A program made the translations under genes and the position numbers. Under the pieces are notes generated by a model. The model searched no databases. It was not told the origin of the DNA and was given only the letters and a program-made list of their open reading frames with translations. Shown here piece by piece: positions 1 to 9,030 of a DNA stretch of 64,000 nt (its first letter is position 1; each line of letters begins with the position of its first letter). The stretch spans positions 4,464,001 to 4,528,000 of the forward strand of contig NZ_CP077291.1 of assembly GCF_019048065.1 (NCBI RefSeq), read 5' to 3'. The stretch comes from Citrobacter farmeri. GTDB taxonomy: Bacteria; Pseudomonadota; Gammaproteobacteria; Enterobacterales; Enterobacteriaceae.

Positions 1-1259
1 AACTGGATTATCTGGTGTTTGAATGTCTGGCAGAACGCACCATCGCCATTGGACAAAAACAGAAGCAACAGGATCCGAACAAAGGCTATAACGAACTGCT
101 CGAAGTGCGGATGCGTGCGGTGTTACCGACCTGTCACGCTAAAAGCGTACGGATCATCTCTAACATGGGTTCCGCCAACCCGGTCGCCGCCGGAAAAGCG
201 GTACTAAAGATTGCCCAGGAACTGGGTCTGCACGGCCTTAAAGTCGCGGTGGTCACTGGCGATGAGGTGTTGTCACTCATTCAGTCTATGGACCTGACGC
301 TGGATGAAGCCGGCGTCCCCGTCTCTCGCTTTGAAAAAACCTTACTTTCCGCAAACGCGTATTTAGGTGCGGCGGGGCTACTGGAAGCGCTTGATTCCGA
401 TGCGGATGTGGTGATTGCCGGACGCGTCGCGGATCCTTCTCTTTTCCTTGCCCCGATGATGCATGAGTTCAACTGGGCCGCTGATGACTGGCAGCATCTG
501 GGCATGGGGACCTGTATCGGTCATCTTCTGGAATGCGCCGGACAAATTACCGGCGGATATTATGCCGATCCGGGGGTGAAGGATGTCCCTAATCTGGCAC
601 ATCTCGGTTTTCCGCTGGCTGAAGTCAGTGAAGATGGCAACGCCACCATTACCAAAGTGGCCGGTTCCGGCGGACGGGTCACCGAAGACACCTGCAAAGA
701 GCAACTGCTGTACGAAATACACCGACCGGATCGTTATCTCACCCCTGACGTGGTCGCTGACTTTAGCCATGTGCGTTTCAGCCAGTGTGGTCCGGATGCC
801 GTGCGGGTTACTGGTGCGACGGGTGCGCCGCGAACCGAAACGCTGAAGGTTTCCGTCGGTTATCAGGATGGCTTTATCGGAGAAGGTGAGATTTCTTACG
901 CCGGTCCGGGCGCGGCAAATCGCGGCCGTCTCGCACTCGACATCGTGCGTGAGCGTTTCGCCATTTGTCATGTTAACGCAGAAGAAACACGTTATGACCT
1001 CATTGGCGTCAATGCGCTGCATGGTGAAACGCGCGGTCAGTACAGCGATCCCTATGAAGTGCGCGCCCGCGTTGCTGCTCGCTGCGCCACCCGCGCGCAG
1101 GCGGTTACCGTCGGTAATGAAGTGGAAACGCTCTATACCAATGGTCCTGCGGGCGGCGGCGGCGTCATGAAATCGGTAAAAGAAATCCTGGCCATGGATT
1201 CCACGCTTATTCCGCGTCAATGCGTTCAACACCACGTTACCGTCCTGGAGAATAAATAA
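1..1259 (+). CDS. AtuA-family (DUF1446) protein, 5' end outside the window
   Basis: The reading frame is open from the first bases of the window, and the codons before the first possible GTG at 15 read LDYLV, which continues the conserved AtuA-family N-terminal block ending FECLAERTIA. The gene therefore starts upstream and is cut by the window edge. About 418 residues are visible; the family usually has 440-460 in this domain, so only a short N-terminus with the glycine-rich first strand is missing. Family members occur in acyclic terpene and other acid degradation operons, but their reaction is not established. The stop overlaps the next start by one base (TAATG), and CoA-transferase and thiolase genes follow, so a role in catabolism of a CoA-activated carboxylic acid is inferred. 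The substrate is unknown. Confidence 0.85.
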   Translation, partial: LDYLVFECLAERTIAIGQKQKQQDPNKGYNELLEVRMRAVLPTCHAKSVRIISNMGSANPVAAGKAVLKIAQELGLHGLKVAVVTGDEVLSLIQSMDLTLDEAGVPVSRFEKTLLSANAYLGAAGLLEALDSDADVVIAGRVADPSLFLAPMMHEFNWAADDWQHLGMGTCIGHLLECAGQITGGYYADPGVKDVPNLAHLGFPLAEVSEDGNATITKVAGSGGRVTEDTCKEQLLYEIHRPDRYLTPDVVADFSHVRFSQCGPDAVRVTGATGAPRTETLKVSVGYQDGFIGEGEISYAGPGAANRGRLALDIVRERFAICHVNAEETRYDLIGVNALHGETRGQYSDPYEVRARVAARCATRAQAVTVGNEVETLYTNGPAGGGGVMKSVKEILAMDSTLIPRQCVQHHVTVLENK

Positions 1260-1558
1260 TGAAATTACGTGAAATTGCTCATTCCCGTACCGGAGATAAA
1301 GGAAATATTTCCAATATTTCATTAATTGCCTGGCACCCGGAAGATTATGCCATGCTGGCAGAACAGGTCACCGCCGAAAAAGTCAAAGCCTGGTTTGGCG
1401 ATATTGTACAGGGCGAAGTGATTCGTTATGAATTACCGGAACTCGGCGCGCTGAATTTCGTGATGCATAAAGCGCTGGGAGGTGGCGTCACTCGCTCACT
1501 GGCGCTGGATATGCACGGCAAAGGACTGAGTTCCGCGTTGCTGGATATGCCCATTTAA
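1259..1558 (+). CDS. AtuA-associated small protein (ferredoxin-fold-like domain)
   Basis: This 99-residue protein begins with the AHSRTGDKGN motif and has the later ALGGG motif typical of the C-terminal domain that follows AtuA in longer, single-chain members of the family. Here the two parts are separate genes joined by a one-base TAATG overlap, which suggests translational coupling and probably a two-protein complex. No signal peptide or membrane segment is visible, so it should act in the cytoplasm. Its biochemical function is not known; a binding or structural subunit for the AtuA protein is an inference. Confidence 0.8.
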   Translation: MKLREIAHSRTGDKGNISNISLIAWHPEDYAMLAEQVTAEKVKAWFGDIVQGEVIRYELPELGALNFVMHKALGGGVTRSLALDMHGKGLSSALLDMPI

Positions 1559-1589
1559 TTTATTTCGGACACGAACATCCTCAATCTTC

Positions 1590-1611
1590 GGTGGGGTTTT
1601 ATTACCCCGCC
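1590..1611 (+). other. hairpin between AtuA pair and CoA-transferase genes
   Basis: A 7-base stem (1590-1596 with 1605-1611, one G-T wobble) encloses a T-rich 8-base loop and is followed at once by a GGGGCCCC palindrome. There is no T-run after the stem, so a classic intrinsic terminator is not supported. It may separate or stabilise parts of the operon transcript. Confidence 0.35.
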
Positions 1612-1648
1612 AGGGGCCCCCTGTTCTCAAAACGGCAAGTACACCATT

Positions 1649-2308
1649 ATGCAAAACAAAAGAATAACGGCGGATAAATTCCGCGAATTATTACATGACG
1701 GCATGAGCATTATGTTTGGCGGCTTCATGGGCGTCGGGACGCCGGAATATCTGGTGGCAGAAATTATGCGCTCCGGTGTAAAAGCGTTAACCCTCATCGG
1801 TAATGACACCGCTTTTGTCGATAAAGGTATTGGCCCTCTGATTTCTAACGGCCAGGTCAAAAAAGTGATCGCCTCACATATTGGCACCAACCCGGAAACC
1901 GGTAAGAAAATGATTTCCGGTGAACTTGATGTTCAGTTAGTACCGCAAGGGACGCTCGCCGAACAGATCCGCGCAGGCGGCGCCGGACTGGGGGGATTCC
2001 TCACACAAACCGGGCTGGGCACGGTAGTGGAAGAAAATAAACAAACGCTGCTGGTCAATGGTGAGAAATGGCTGCTGGAGCAACCTCTGCGCGCCGATCT
2101 CGCCATTCTTCTCGCCAGCGATGCCGATGAGGCTGGCAATCTCACCTATGACCTCACCGCCCGCAACTTCAATCCGGTGATGGCCCTGGCCGCCGATGTG
2201 GTCGTAGCCGAAACCCGCAACATCGGTGTGTTGGGAAGTATTTCTCCTGTGCACGTCATCACCCCCGGTGCGCTGGTGGATCATCTGTTCATGGAGGCCC
2301 ACGGATGA
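1649..2308 (+). CDS. 3-oxoacid/acyl CoA-transferase subunit A (AtoD-like)
   Basis: At 219 residues this is the usual size of the alpha subunit of class I CoA-transferases and it reads closely like E. coli AtoD along its whole length, including GGFMGVGTP near residue 24, the block [13 protein letters not shown], and GAGLGGFLT in the middle. Such enzymes move CoA from acetyl-CoA or succinyl-CoA to acetoacetate or a short fatty acid. It overlaps the beta-subunit gene by four bases (ATGA) and sits 90 bases after the AtuA pair. The likely role is activation of the pathway acid, or release of CoA from its product. The acceptor cannot be told from sequence, so no ato name is given. Confidence 0.88.
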   Translation: MQNKRITADKFRELLHDGMSIMFGGFMGVGTPEYLVAEIMRSGVKALTLIGNDTAFVDKGIGPLISNGQVKKVIASHIGTNPETGKKMISGELDVQLVPQGTLAEQIRAGGAGLGGFLTQTGLGTVVEENKQTLLVNGEKWLLEQPLRADLAILLASDADEAGNLTYDLTARNFNPVMALAADVVVAETRNIGVLGSISPVHVITPGALVDHLFMEAHG

Positions 2309-2964
2309 ACGCAAAAGAACGTATTGCCCGCCGCGTGGCGCAAGAGTTACATGACGGCGACGTCGTTAATCTGGGCATTGGCCTGCCGACGCAGGTCGCG
2401 AACTACCTGGCCGAGGATATTCAGGTTACGTTGCAATCAGAAAATGGTTTTCTTGGCCTCGGCCCTCTGGATGAGGTGAATGCCTGTCTCGTCAATGCAG
2501 GCGGTCAGCCCTGCGGCATGATCCCCGGCGCGGCCATGTTCGACAGTTGCTTCTCTTTCGCCCTTATTCGCGGGGGACATGTGGATGTCTGTGTGCTCGG
2601 CGGTTTGCAGGTCGATGAGCACGGAAATCTCGCCAACTGGATGGTGCCCGGAAAAATGGTGCCAGGTATGGGTGGAGCGATGGACCTCGTCGCAGGGGCA
2701 AAGAAAGTCATTATTGCGATGGAGCACTGCGCTAAAAATGGCGAGCCGAAGCTGCTGCACCGCTGCAGTTACCCCTTAACGGCGGTTGGCAAAGTCAGCA
2801 AAGTCATCACCGAACTCGCCGTATTCAGCTTTGTGAACGGCGAAATGATCCTCGACGAAATCAGCGACACCATCACGCTTGATGAACTTCGTGAACGCAC
2901 GGAAGCACATTTCCGTCCTTGTGCACACCTGAAAATACGACAACCTGCGGAGACACTGGCATGA
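2305..2964 (+). CDS. 3-oxoacid/acyl CoA-transferase subunit B (AtoA-like)
   Basis: This 219-residue protein is the partner of the preceding subunit. The SENG motif carries the conserved catalytic glutamate (E46), which forms the enzyme-CoA thioester in this family; the blocks GIGLPT near residue 24 and [14 protein letters not shown] in the middle are also typical of AtoA. It starts inside the end of the alpha-subunit gene (ATGA overlap), and its own stop overlaps the thiolase start in the same way, so all three are translated as a unit. Butyrate, acetoacetate or another C4-C6 acid are all possible acceptors. Confidence 0.88.
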   Translation: MNAKERIARRVAQELHDGDVVNLGIGLPTQVANYLAEDIQVTLQSENGFLGLGPLDEVNACLVNAGGQPCGMIPGAAMFDSCFSFALIRGGHVDVCVLGGLQVDEHGNLANWMVPGKMVPGMGGAMDLVAGAKKVIIAMEHCAKNGEPKLLHRCSYPLTAVGKVSKVITELAVFSFVNGEMILDEISDTITLDELRERTEAHFRPCAHLKIRQPAETLA

Positions 2965-4139
2965 GCGACTCCATTGTCATTGTGAGTGCGAAACGCACCC
3001 CTATCGGTAAATTTGCCGGCAGCCTGGAAGGCATCCCGGCGGTGATGCTGGGCGCGACCAGCGTGCGGGCGAATCTGCTGGACCTTCCGTCAGATATCAA
3101 GATTGACGAGGTGATCCTCGGCAACGTGTTACAGGCCGGATTAGGGCAAAACCCAGCCCACCAGGTGACGCATCATGCGGGCTTAGCGGAGAGCGTTCCG
3201 TCATTCACGGTAAATAAAGTCTGCGGCTCCGGCCTGAAAACCATCGTGCTGGGCGCACAGTCCATTTTGAGTGGTGATAATCAGACCTGTATTGTCGGCG
3301 GGATGGAAAACATGAGCGCCGCCCCCTACCTGATGGCCCACGCGCGCCAGGGGTATCGTATGGGCAACGGTGAACTGACGGATGTGATGATCCACGACGG
3401 GCTCTGGTGCGCCTTCAATGATTACCACATGGGGATCACGGCAGAAAACATTGCCAAACGCTATCACTTAAGCCGCGAGGAGCAGGACCGGGTCGCGCTG
3501 GCATCGCAGCAAAAAGCGATAACCGCGATCAACGCCGGCTATTTCAGGCAGGAAATCGTACCGGTAACCGTGAAGCGTAAAAAAGAGGTATGTCTGTTTG
3601 ATACCGATGAGTTTCCACGCCCGGAAACCGATGCCGGTTCGCTGGCGAAACTACGTCCGGCCTTTCAAAGCACAGGAACAGTCACCGCGGGCAATGCCTC
3701 CGGCATCAATGACGCGGCGGCGACGCTGGTCCTGATGTCCGAACGCGCTGCGCGTGCGCGTGGGATTACACCGTTAGCGCGCCTGAAGAGTTGGGCTTCG
3801 GCCGGGGTTGACGCCAGTATGATGGGACTCGGCCCAATACCGGCGACAAAACGGGCGCTGGAAAAAGCCAAAATGACGGTTAGCGATCTGGATTTAATCG
3901 AAGCCAACGAAGCCTTTGCCGCGCAGTATCTGGCAGTTGCCCGCGAACTCGAATTCCCTGAAGAGAAAGTGAACGTCAACGGCGGCGCGATCGCGCTGGG
4001 ACATCCTATTGGCGCAAGCGGCGCACGAATTCTGGTGACGCTGGTTCACGCGTTGCAGCAGCGCAATAAATCCACCGGGCTGGCAACGCTGTGCATCGGA
4101 GGGGGTCAGGGGATCGCCGTGATTGTTGAGCGTCTGTAA
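2961..4139 (+). CDS. acetyl-CoA acetyltransferase / beta-ketothiolase (AtoB-like)
   Basis: The ATG at 2961 is chosen because it overlaps the CoA-transferase stop (ATGA) and gives a 392-residue protein of normal thiolase length; an earlier in-frame start would add a non-homologous leader. The acylatable cysteine is C88 in VNKVCGSG, the histidine lies in [14 protein letters not shown], and the second cysteine is in the C-terminal CIGGGQG. Biosynthetic-type thiolases of this size cleave acetoacetyl-CoA, or a longer 3-ketoacyl-CoA, with CoA to give acetyl-CoA. As last gene of the operon it probably performs the final cleavage. Chain-length preference is not visible. Confidence 0.9.
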   Translation: MSDSIVIVSAKRTPIGKFAGSLEGIPAVMLGATSVRANLLDLPSDIKIDEVILGNVLQAGLGQNPAHQVTHHAGLAESVPSFTVNKVCGSGLKTIVLGAQSILSGDNQTCIVGGMENMSAAPYLMAHARQGYRMGNGELTDVMIHDGLWCAFNDYHMGITAENIAKRYHLSREEQDRVALASQQKAITAINAGYFRQEIVPVTVKRKKEVCLFDTDEFPRPETDAGSLAKLRPAFQSTGTVTAGNASGINDAAATLVLMSERAARARGITPLARLKSWASAGVDASMMGLGPIPATKRALEKAKMTVSDLDLIEANEAFAAQYLAVARELEFPEEKVNVNGGAIALGHPIGASGARILVTLVHALQQRNKSTGLATLCIGGGQGIAVIVERL

Positions 4140-4153
4140 GCACGCCGTCTGCA

Positions 4154-4175
4154 CGTCCCCGGTACGCCGGGGACG
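4154..4175. terminator. strong hairpin between convergent thiolase and glpR
   Basis: A perfect 9-base GC-rich stem (4154-4162 with 4167-4175) with a 4-base loop lies 14 bases after the thiolase stop and 16 bases after the glpR stop on the other strand. No T-run follows on either side. It could act as a shared transcription barrier or protect both 3' ends. Confidence 0.5.
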
Positions 4176-4191
4176 GTCTCACCCAGCCCGT

Positions 4192-4950
4192 TTAGCACAG
4201 TTCCAGTTGAATATGGTTCTCGGTAATCACCTGAAGCACGCCCGCCGGCGGCAGAATGTCGGTATACACTGCATCCACCAGGTTGATGCTGCCCATGTTC
4301 ACCATCGCATTGCGGCCAAACTTCGAATGATCCACCACCAACATAACGTGGCGCGAATTCTCGATAATCGCACGCTTGGTGCGCACCTCATGATAGTCGA
4401 ACTCCAGCAGCGAGCCGTCGCTGTCGATGCCGCTTATCCCCAGAATGCCGAAATCCAGGCGGAACTGGGATATAAAGTCGAGCGTCGCTTCGCCAATAAT
4501 GCCGCCGTCACGACTGCGAAGTTCGCCGCCCGCAAGAATAATGCGAAAATCCTCTTTTACCATCAGCGTGTTCGCGACGTTGAGGTTATTGGTCACAATA
4601 CGCAAATTGCTGTGATTGAGCAGCGCGTGTGCCACGGCCTCTGGCGTGGTCCCGATATCAATAAACAGCGTTGAACCATTGGGGATCTGCGTGGCGACTT
4701 TACGCGCAATGCGCTCTTTTTCCGCCGTCTGCGTGGCTTTACGATCGTGCCACGGCGTGTTGACTGAACTGGACGGCAGCGCCGCCCCGCCGTGATGGCG
4801 CAAAATCATGTTTTGATCGGCCAGGTCATTGAGATCCCGACGAATGGTTTGCGGGCTGACAGAGAAATGCTCCACCAACTCTTCCGTACTGACGTATCCC
4901 TGTTTTTTTACCAGTTCAATGATTGCATCGTGTCGTTGTGTTTGTTTCAT
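4192..4950 (-). CDS. glpR: glycerol-3-phosphate regulon repressor
   Basis: This 252-residue DeoR-family repressor has the same length as E. coli GlpR. The N-terminal winged helix-turn-helix (about residues 6-57) contains VSTEELVEHFSVSPQTIRRDL, and the C-terminal sugar-phosphate sensing domain starts near residue 75. It represses the glp genes and is released by glycerol 3-phosphate. It is the third gene of a minus-strand glpE-glpG-glpR set, 15 bases after glpG. A likely target operator is seen in front of glpD at 6313-6332. The gene is intact. Confidence 0.97.
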   Translation of the reverse strand: MKQTQRHDAIIELVKKQGYVSTEELVEHFSVSPQTIRRDLNDLADQNMILRHHGGAALPSSSVNTPWHDRKATQTAEKERIARKVATQIPNGSTLFIDIGTTPEAVAHALLNHSNLRIVTNNLNVANTLMVKEDFRIILAGGELRSRDGGIIGEATLDFISQFRLDFGILGISGIDSDGSLLEFDYHEVRTKRAIIENSRHVMLVVDHSKFGRNAMVNMGSINLVDAVYTDILPPAGVLQVITENHIQLELC

Positions 4951-4965
4951 TGTTATTCCCTGGAA

Positions 4966-5796
4966 CTATGTTCGTTTTCGCGCATTTAACGTATCCGCGA
5001 ACGCCATTGCCAACCCAACTGCCAGCCCGGCGATATGTGCGCCATTGGCCATCGACATCCCAAACAAATCAAACCATCCGGCGACGATCCAAATCAACGC
5101 AAAAATAATCAACCCGCGCTGTAGGTAGATCCCGCTTTGCGGGTCGCGTTCGCCACGCAACCAGACGTAACCCATCAGCGCGTAGACGACACCGGAAAGC
5201 CCGCCGAACCACGGGCCGCTAAACTTGTGCTGCACATATCCACTCAGCAGAGCGCTGATGACCGTAATCACAATCAGTTTGCCGCTGCCTAAACGTTTTT
5301 CAACCGCGCCGCCAAGATACCACCACCACAGCAGGTTGAAGAGAATGTGCATCAGTGAAAAGTGCATGAAGGCGTGAGTAAAGTAGCGCCAGACATCAAA
5401 CTGTAATGACGGGTCGAACGGCCAGGCCAGCCACATCATCACGGTTTGATCGCCAACGATATTCATGACGATAAACACCAGAATGCAGGCCGCCATAATC
5501 AGCCAGGTGACCGGGCCAGCCCGCTCACGCAGAGTGGCCAAAAACGGGAAGCGGCGGTATTGAAGCCCACTGCCGGTATGACCTGACTGCCAACTGGCGG
5601 CAAGATAACGCGGATCGCCGGGATTCTCCAGAAAACGCGCCAGCTCCACCTGCACGCGTTCGGCCTGCGTTTCATCCGCCAGCCAGACATCGCTTTGGTG
5701 ATGTTGTTGAATGGTCAGGATAACGCCCTGCGTCGCCATGTAATCAACAAAGGCCTGCGCCACGCGGGGGTTAGCAAAAGAGGTAATCATCAACAT
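4966..5796 (-). CDS. glpG: rhomboid intramembrane serine protease GlpG
   Basis: The 276-residue protein aligns without gaps to E. coli GlpG. A cytoplasmic N-terminal domain (about 1-90) precedes six membrane segments. The catalytic serine is in [11 protein letters not shown] (S201), the paired histidine in [11 protein letters not shown] (H254), and the oxyanion asparagine in [10 protein letters not shown]. It cleaves transmembrane segments of inner-membrane proteins. It lies 44 bases after glpE in the same direction and 15 bases before glpR. Initiation at either of the first two methionines (1 or 3) is possible. Confidence 0.97.
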   Translation of the reverse strand: MLMITSFANPRVAQAFVDYMATQGVILTIQQHHQSDVWLADETQAERVQVELARFLENPGDPRYLAASWQSGHTGSGLQYRRFPFLATLRERAGPVTWLIMAACILVFIVMNIVGDQTVMMWLAWPFDPSLQFDVWRYFTHAFMHFSLMHILFNLLWWWYLGGAVEKRLGSGKLIVITVISALLSGYVQHKFSGPWFGGLSGVVYALMGYVWLRGERDPQSGIYLQRGLIIFALIWIVAGWFDLFGMSMANGAHIAGLAVGLAMAFADTLNARKRT

Positions 5797-5840
5797 TGTT
5801 GCTGTCGCTTAATCCTTACAAAAGAGGACAGTATAAAGGC

Positions 5841-6167
5841 TTACGAGCCGTATGCCACCTCTGCAGGGAAATGACGGTGCCAGGCATCAAATCCGCCGTC
5901 TACGCTGTAGACCGCGTCATAGCCCTGCTGGAGTAAATATTGCGCCGCACCTTTGCTGCTATTGCCGTGGTAGCACATGACCATGACCACCGTATCGAAA
6001 TCATGATCGCGCATAAACGAGCCCAGCGTGTCGTTCGTCAGGTGAAATGCCTGGGGAGTATGGCCCATCGCGTAACTTTGCGGATCGCGGATATCTACCA
6101 GTACCGCCGCGCCCTGATGCAGTTTCTGGTGCGCTTCTTCAACATTAATACATTCAAAATGTTCCAT
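5841..6167 (-). CDS. glpE: thiosulfate sulfurtransferase GlpE
   Basis: This is a single-domain rhodanese of 108 residues, the same length as E. coli GlpE. The active-site loop is [10 protein letters not shown] with the sulfur-carrying cysteine C65, and VDIRDPQSY is the conserved rhodanese strand-loop. It transfers sulfur from thiosulfate to cyanide or thiol acceptors in the cytoplasm. It is first in the glpEGR direction and divergent from glpD, with which it shares the 197-base intergenic control region. Confidence 0.97.
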   Translation of the reverse strand: MEHFECINVEEAHQKLHQGAAVLVDIRDPQSYAMGHTPQAFHLTNDTLGSFMRDHDFDTVVMVMCYHGNSSKGAAQYLLQQGYDAVYSVDGGFDAWHRHFPAEVAYGS

Positions 6168-6251
6168 ACTTTCTCTTCTTTATCGTGCAGGTGATGCGTT
6201 TTCGGCATGTTACTCCCTAGTTTACGTCTCTACGGGAGTGAAACGCCATAA

Positions 6252-6350
6252 TGTTATATGTATCACTGTAAATTGTTTATTCGATGTTACCAACGGCGCG
6301 TTTTTTTGCTATTATGCTCGATAACGAACATTTATGAGCCATAACGAAAG
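6252..6350 (+). promoter_or_regulatory. glpD promoter with CRP site and GlpR operators
   Basis: A CRP-like site (TGTTA-N6-TCACT, 6252-6267) lies upstream of -35 TTACCA (6287-6292) and -10 TATTAT (6310-6315), separated by 17 bases. A transcript would start near 6322 and leave a leader of about 43 bases. A near-perfect GlpR palindrome (6313-6332, half-site core CTCGATAACGAAC) overlaps the -10 and start, and a weaker copy follows at 6331-6350. This fits repression by GlpR and activation by CRP, as known for E. coli glpD. Confidence 0.75.
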
Positions 6351-6364
6351 TGCACGAGGGCAGC

Positions 6365-7873
6365 ATGGAAACCAAAGATCTGATTGTGATAGGAGGAGGC
6401 ATCAACGGTGCCGGTATCGCGGCAGATGCCGCTGGACGCGGTTTATCCGTGCTGATGCTGGAAGCGCAGGATCTTGCGTGCGCGACCTCCTCTGCCAGTT
6501 CTAAACTCATTCACGGTGGCCTGCGCTACCTGGAACATTACGAATTTCGGCTGGTGAGCGAAGCGCTGGCTGAGCGCGAGGTGCTGCTGAAAATGGCGCC
6601 GCACATTGCCTTCCCGATGCGGTTCCGTCTACCGCATCGTCCGCACCTGCGTCCGGCATGGATGATTCGCATTGGTCTGTTTATGTACGATCATCTGGGC
6701 AAACGCACCAGCTTGCCGGGTTCTGTCGGTTTGCGTTTTGGCGCAGAATCCGTACTGAAGCCAGAAATCGTGCGCGGTTTCGAATATTCTGACTGCTGGG
6801 TAGACGATGCGCGTCTGGTACTGGCCAATGCCCAGATGGTGGTGCGTAAAGGTGGGGAAGTGTTAACCCGCACTCGTGCAACTTCTGCGCGTCGCGAAAA
6901 CGGTCTGTGGGTCGTCGAAGCCGAAGATATCGATACCGGTAAGAAATTCACCTGGCAGGCACGGGGCCTGGTCAATGCCACCGGTCCGTGGGTGAAAGAG
7001 TTTTTCGACGAAGGCATGCATCTGCCTTCACCGTACGGTATTCGCCTGATCAAAGGCAGCCACATTGTGGTGCCGCGCGTCCACACCCAGAAACAGGCTT
7101 ATATCCTGCAAAACGAAGATAAGCGCATTGTGTTTGTCATTCCGTGGATGGATGAATTCTCGATCATCGGCACCACCGACGTCGAGTACAAAGGCAATCC
7201 GAAAGCGGTAAAAATCGACGAAAGCGAAATCAATTACCTGCTGAAAGTGTACAACGCGCACTTTAAGAAACAGCTCGGCCGCGATGATATCGTCTGGACC
7301 TATTCCGGCGTGCGTCCGCTGTGCGACGACGAGTCGGATTCGCCGCAGGCCATCACCCGTGACTACACGCTGGATATTCACGATGAAGATGGCAAAGCAC
7401 CGCTACTTTCTGTCTTCGGCGGGAAGCTGACCACCTACCGTAAGCTCGCTGAGCATGCGATGGAGAAGCTGTCGTCATATTATCAGGGCATTGGCCCGGC
7501 ATGGACCAAAGACTGTGTACTGCCAGGCGGTGAAATCGGTGGCGATCGCGAAGACTACGCAGCAAAACTGCGCCGTCGTTATCCGTTCCTGACGGAGTCG
7601 CTGGCGCGCCACTACTCGCGTACTTACGGCAGCAACACGGAGTGGATTGTCGGTGAAGCGGCGACGATCGCTGACCTGGGCGAAGACTTCGGCCATGAAT
7701 TCTACGAAGCGGAGCTGAAATATCTGGTAGACCACGAGTGGGTTCGCCGCGCGGACGATGCGCTGTGGCGTCGTACGAAAGAAGGCATGTGGCTCAACGC
7801 GGAACAGCAGTCCCGCATGACCCAGTGGCTGGCGGAGTACATTGAGAAACATCAGCTTTCACTGGCGTCTTAA
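6365..7873 (+). CDS. glpD: aerobic glycerol-3-phosphate dehydrogenase
   Basis: The ATG at 6365, preceded by a GAGG ribosome site, gives the conserved METKDL start and 502 residues; E. coli GlpD has 501. The N-terminus holds the FAD-binding motif IGGGINGAGIAADAAGRG, and the substrate-site blocks SSKLIHGGLRYLE and TTYSGVRPL-type segments follow. The enzyme is a membrane-associated flavoprotein that oxidises glycerol 3-phosphate to dihydroxyacetone phosphate and passes electrons to ubiquinone. It is transcribed alone and ends at an intrinsic terminator. An in-frame start 15 bases upstream is not favoured. Confidence 0.98.
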   Translation: METKDLIVIGGGINGAGIAADAAGRGLSVLMLEAQDLACATSSASSKLIHGGLRYLEHYEFRLVSEALAEREVLLKMAPHIAFPMRFRLPHRPHLRPAWMIRIGLFMYDHLGKRTSLPGSVGLRFGAESVLKPEIVRGFEYSDCWVDDARLVLANAQMVVRKGGEVLTRTRATSARRENGLWVVEAEDIDTGKKFTWQARGLVNATGPWVKEFFDEGMHLPSPYGIRLIKGSHIVVPRVHTQKQAYILQNEDKRIVFVIPWMDEFSIIGTTDVEYKGNPKAVKIDESEINYLLKVYNAHFKKQLGRDDIVWTYSGVRPLCDDESDSPQAITRDYTLDIHDEDGKAPLLSVFGGKLTTYRKLAEHAMEKLSSYYQGIGPAWTKDCVLPGGEIGGDREDYAAKLRRRYPFLTESLARHYSRTYGSNTEWIVGEAATIADLGEDFGHEFYEAELKYLVDHEWVRRADDALWRRTKEGMWLNAEQQSRMTQWLAEYIEKHQLSLAS

Positions 7874-7881
7874 ATGACATT

Positions 7882-7914
7882 ACGCCCGATAGAAACACGC
7901 TACCGGGCGTTTTA
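7882..7914 (+). terminator. glpD intrinsic terminator
   Basis: A 10-base stem with one mismatch (7882-7891 with 7901-7910) is followed by TTTTATTATT. It sits 9 bases after the glpD stop and 8 bases from the stop of the convergent dehydrogenase gene. Confidence 0.85.
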
Positions 7915-7920
7915 TTATTC

Positions 7921-9030
7921 TCAGAGTGATTTCATTTTCCGCTTCCGCGCCTGACCAAGTGCATCTGCAGTTCGTAAGGCAGCAAGTACCGCTTCGGGCG
8001 TAATTTCGCAGGGTTCATTGTGCATCGTTTCCCCCACCTGACAGGCTGCCTGCGCGACGGCCAGTAGCTCTTTATCGCTGACGTCAGCCAGACCAATATC
8101 TGCCAGCGTTACCGGCAGCCCCACGTCCTCACAGAACTGATAGACCTCTTCGATAAGCTCAGGAGCTCTGTCGGTTAACACCAGCATTGCCAGCGTACCA
8201 AAGGCCACTTTTTCACCGTGCCAGTACGGATGTGTTGCGGGGAGTACGGTTAAACCATTATGAATAGCATGCGCTGCCGCCAGTCCTCCACTTTCAAAAC
8301 CGAGCCCGGATAACAGCGTATTGGCTTCAATCACATGTTCCAGCGCTGGCGTAACCTGGTGCTGCTCACAGGCCAGCTTTGCCAACCGACCGTAGCGAAT
8401 CAACGTGTTGTAACAGAAACGGGCCAGCTCAAAAGCCGTCATAGGGCCTGGACGGGATGTCATATTCCCGGCCCCTTTTATCCGACAATCCTCGGCTTCA
8501 AACCAGGTCGCCAACGCATCCCCCATTCCGGAGATTAAGAAACGTACCGGCGCTGCGGCAATAATGGCGCTGTCCACCAACACCAATGTGGGATTACGGG
8601 GGATCATCAGATAGCGTTTGAATTGGCCCTCCTGTGTATAGATGACGACTAATGAGCTGCAGGGGGCATCCGTTGAGGCAAGCGTGGGAACGACGGCAAT
8701 AGGAAGTCGCAAACTTGCCCCTGTCGCTTTGGCGGTATCTAATGTTTTTCCACCGCCCATACCCACAATAACATCCGCCCCGACTTGCTGCGCACGTGCA
8801 GAAATTCTGGCGATCTCCTCATCGCTGCATTCGCTATTGAAAACCTCAATTTCAAAATCAACCACGCCGTGAAGTGCCGACGCGAGCGTATCCTGATATC
8901 TCTCATACACCACAGGGTCTTGTAAAATAAGCGCTTTATGCCCTAAAGATGCAAGCTCCTGAGGCAGGTGCGTTGTCAATGCGCCCTTTCCCTGCACATA
9001 GCGAGACGGAAATATTGCCGTTGTGACCAT
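7921..9030 (-). CDS. GldA-like iron/zinc-containing alcohol dehydrogenase
   Basis: This 369-residue protein resembles E. coli glycerol dehydrogenase GldA throughout. GMGGGKTLDTAKA (about 90-102) is the NAD-binding loop, STDAPCS follows, and the metal ligands D171 (GMGDALATW), H254 (AAAHAIHNGL) and H271 (WHGEKVAFG) are at the GldA positions. Such enzymes interconvert glycerol/dihydroxyacetone and also reduce glycolaldehyde or lactaldehyde with NAD(H). It is divergent from the MFS-dehydratase-aldolase genes and shares their control region, so a role with the aldehyde product of the aldolase is plausible. Oxidation of a polyol is an alternative. It is probably a paralogue of gldA, so no symbol is assigned. 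Confidence 0.85.
   Translation of the reverse strand: MVTTAIFPSRYVQGKGALTTHLPQELASLGHKALILQDPVVYERYQDTLASALHGVVDFEIEVFNSECSDEEIARISARAQQVGADVIVGMGGGKTLDTAKATGASLRLPIAVVPTLASTDAPCSSLVVIYTQEGQFKRYLMIPRNPTLVLVDSAIIAAAPVRFLISGMGDALATWFEAEDCRIKGAGNMTSRPGPMTAFELARFCYNTLIRYGRLAKLACEQHQVTPALEHVIEANTLLSGLGFESGGLAAAHAIHNGLTVLPATHPYWHGEKVAFGTLAMLVLTDRAPELIEEVYQFCEDVGLPVTLADIGLADVSDKELLAVAQAACQVGETMHNEPCEITPEAVLAALRTADALGQARKRKMKSL

Noticed and set aside
378..1322. 314-residue open frame antisense to the AtuA gene
   Set aside because: The plus strand has clear family homology through the whole stretch; the antisense frame has no recognisable domain, no ribosome site and is explained by high GC codon usage.
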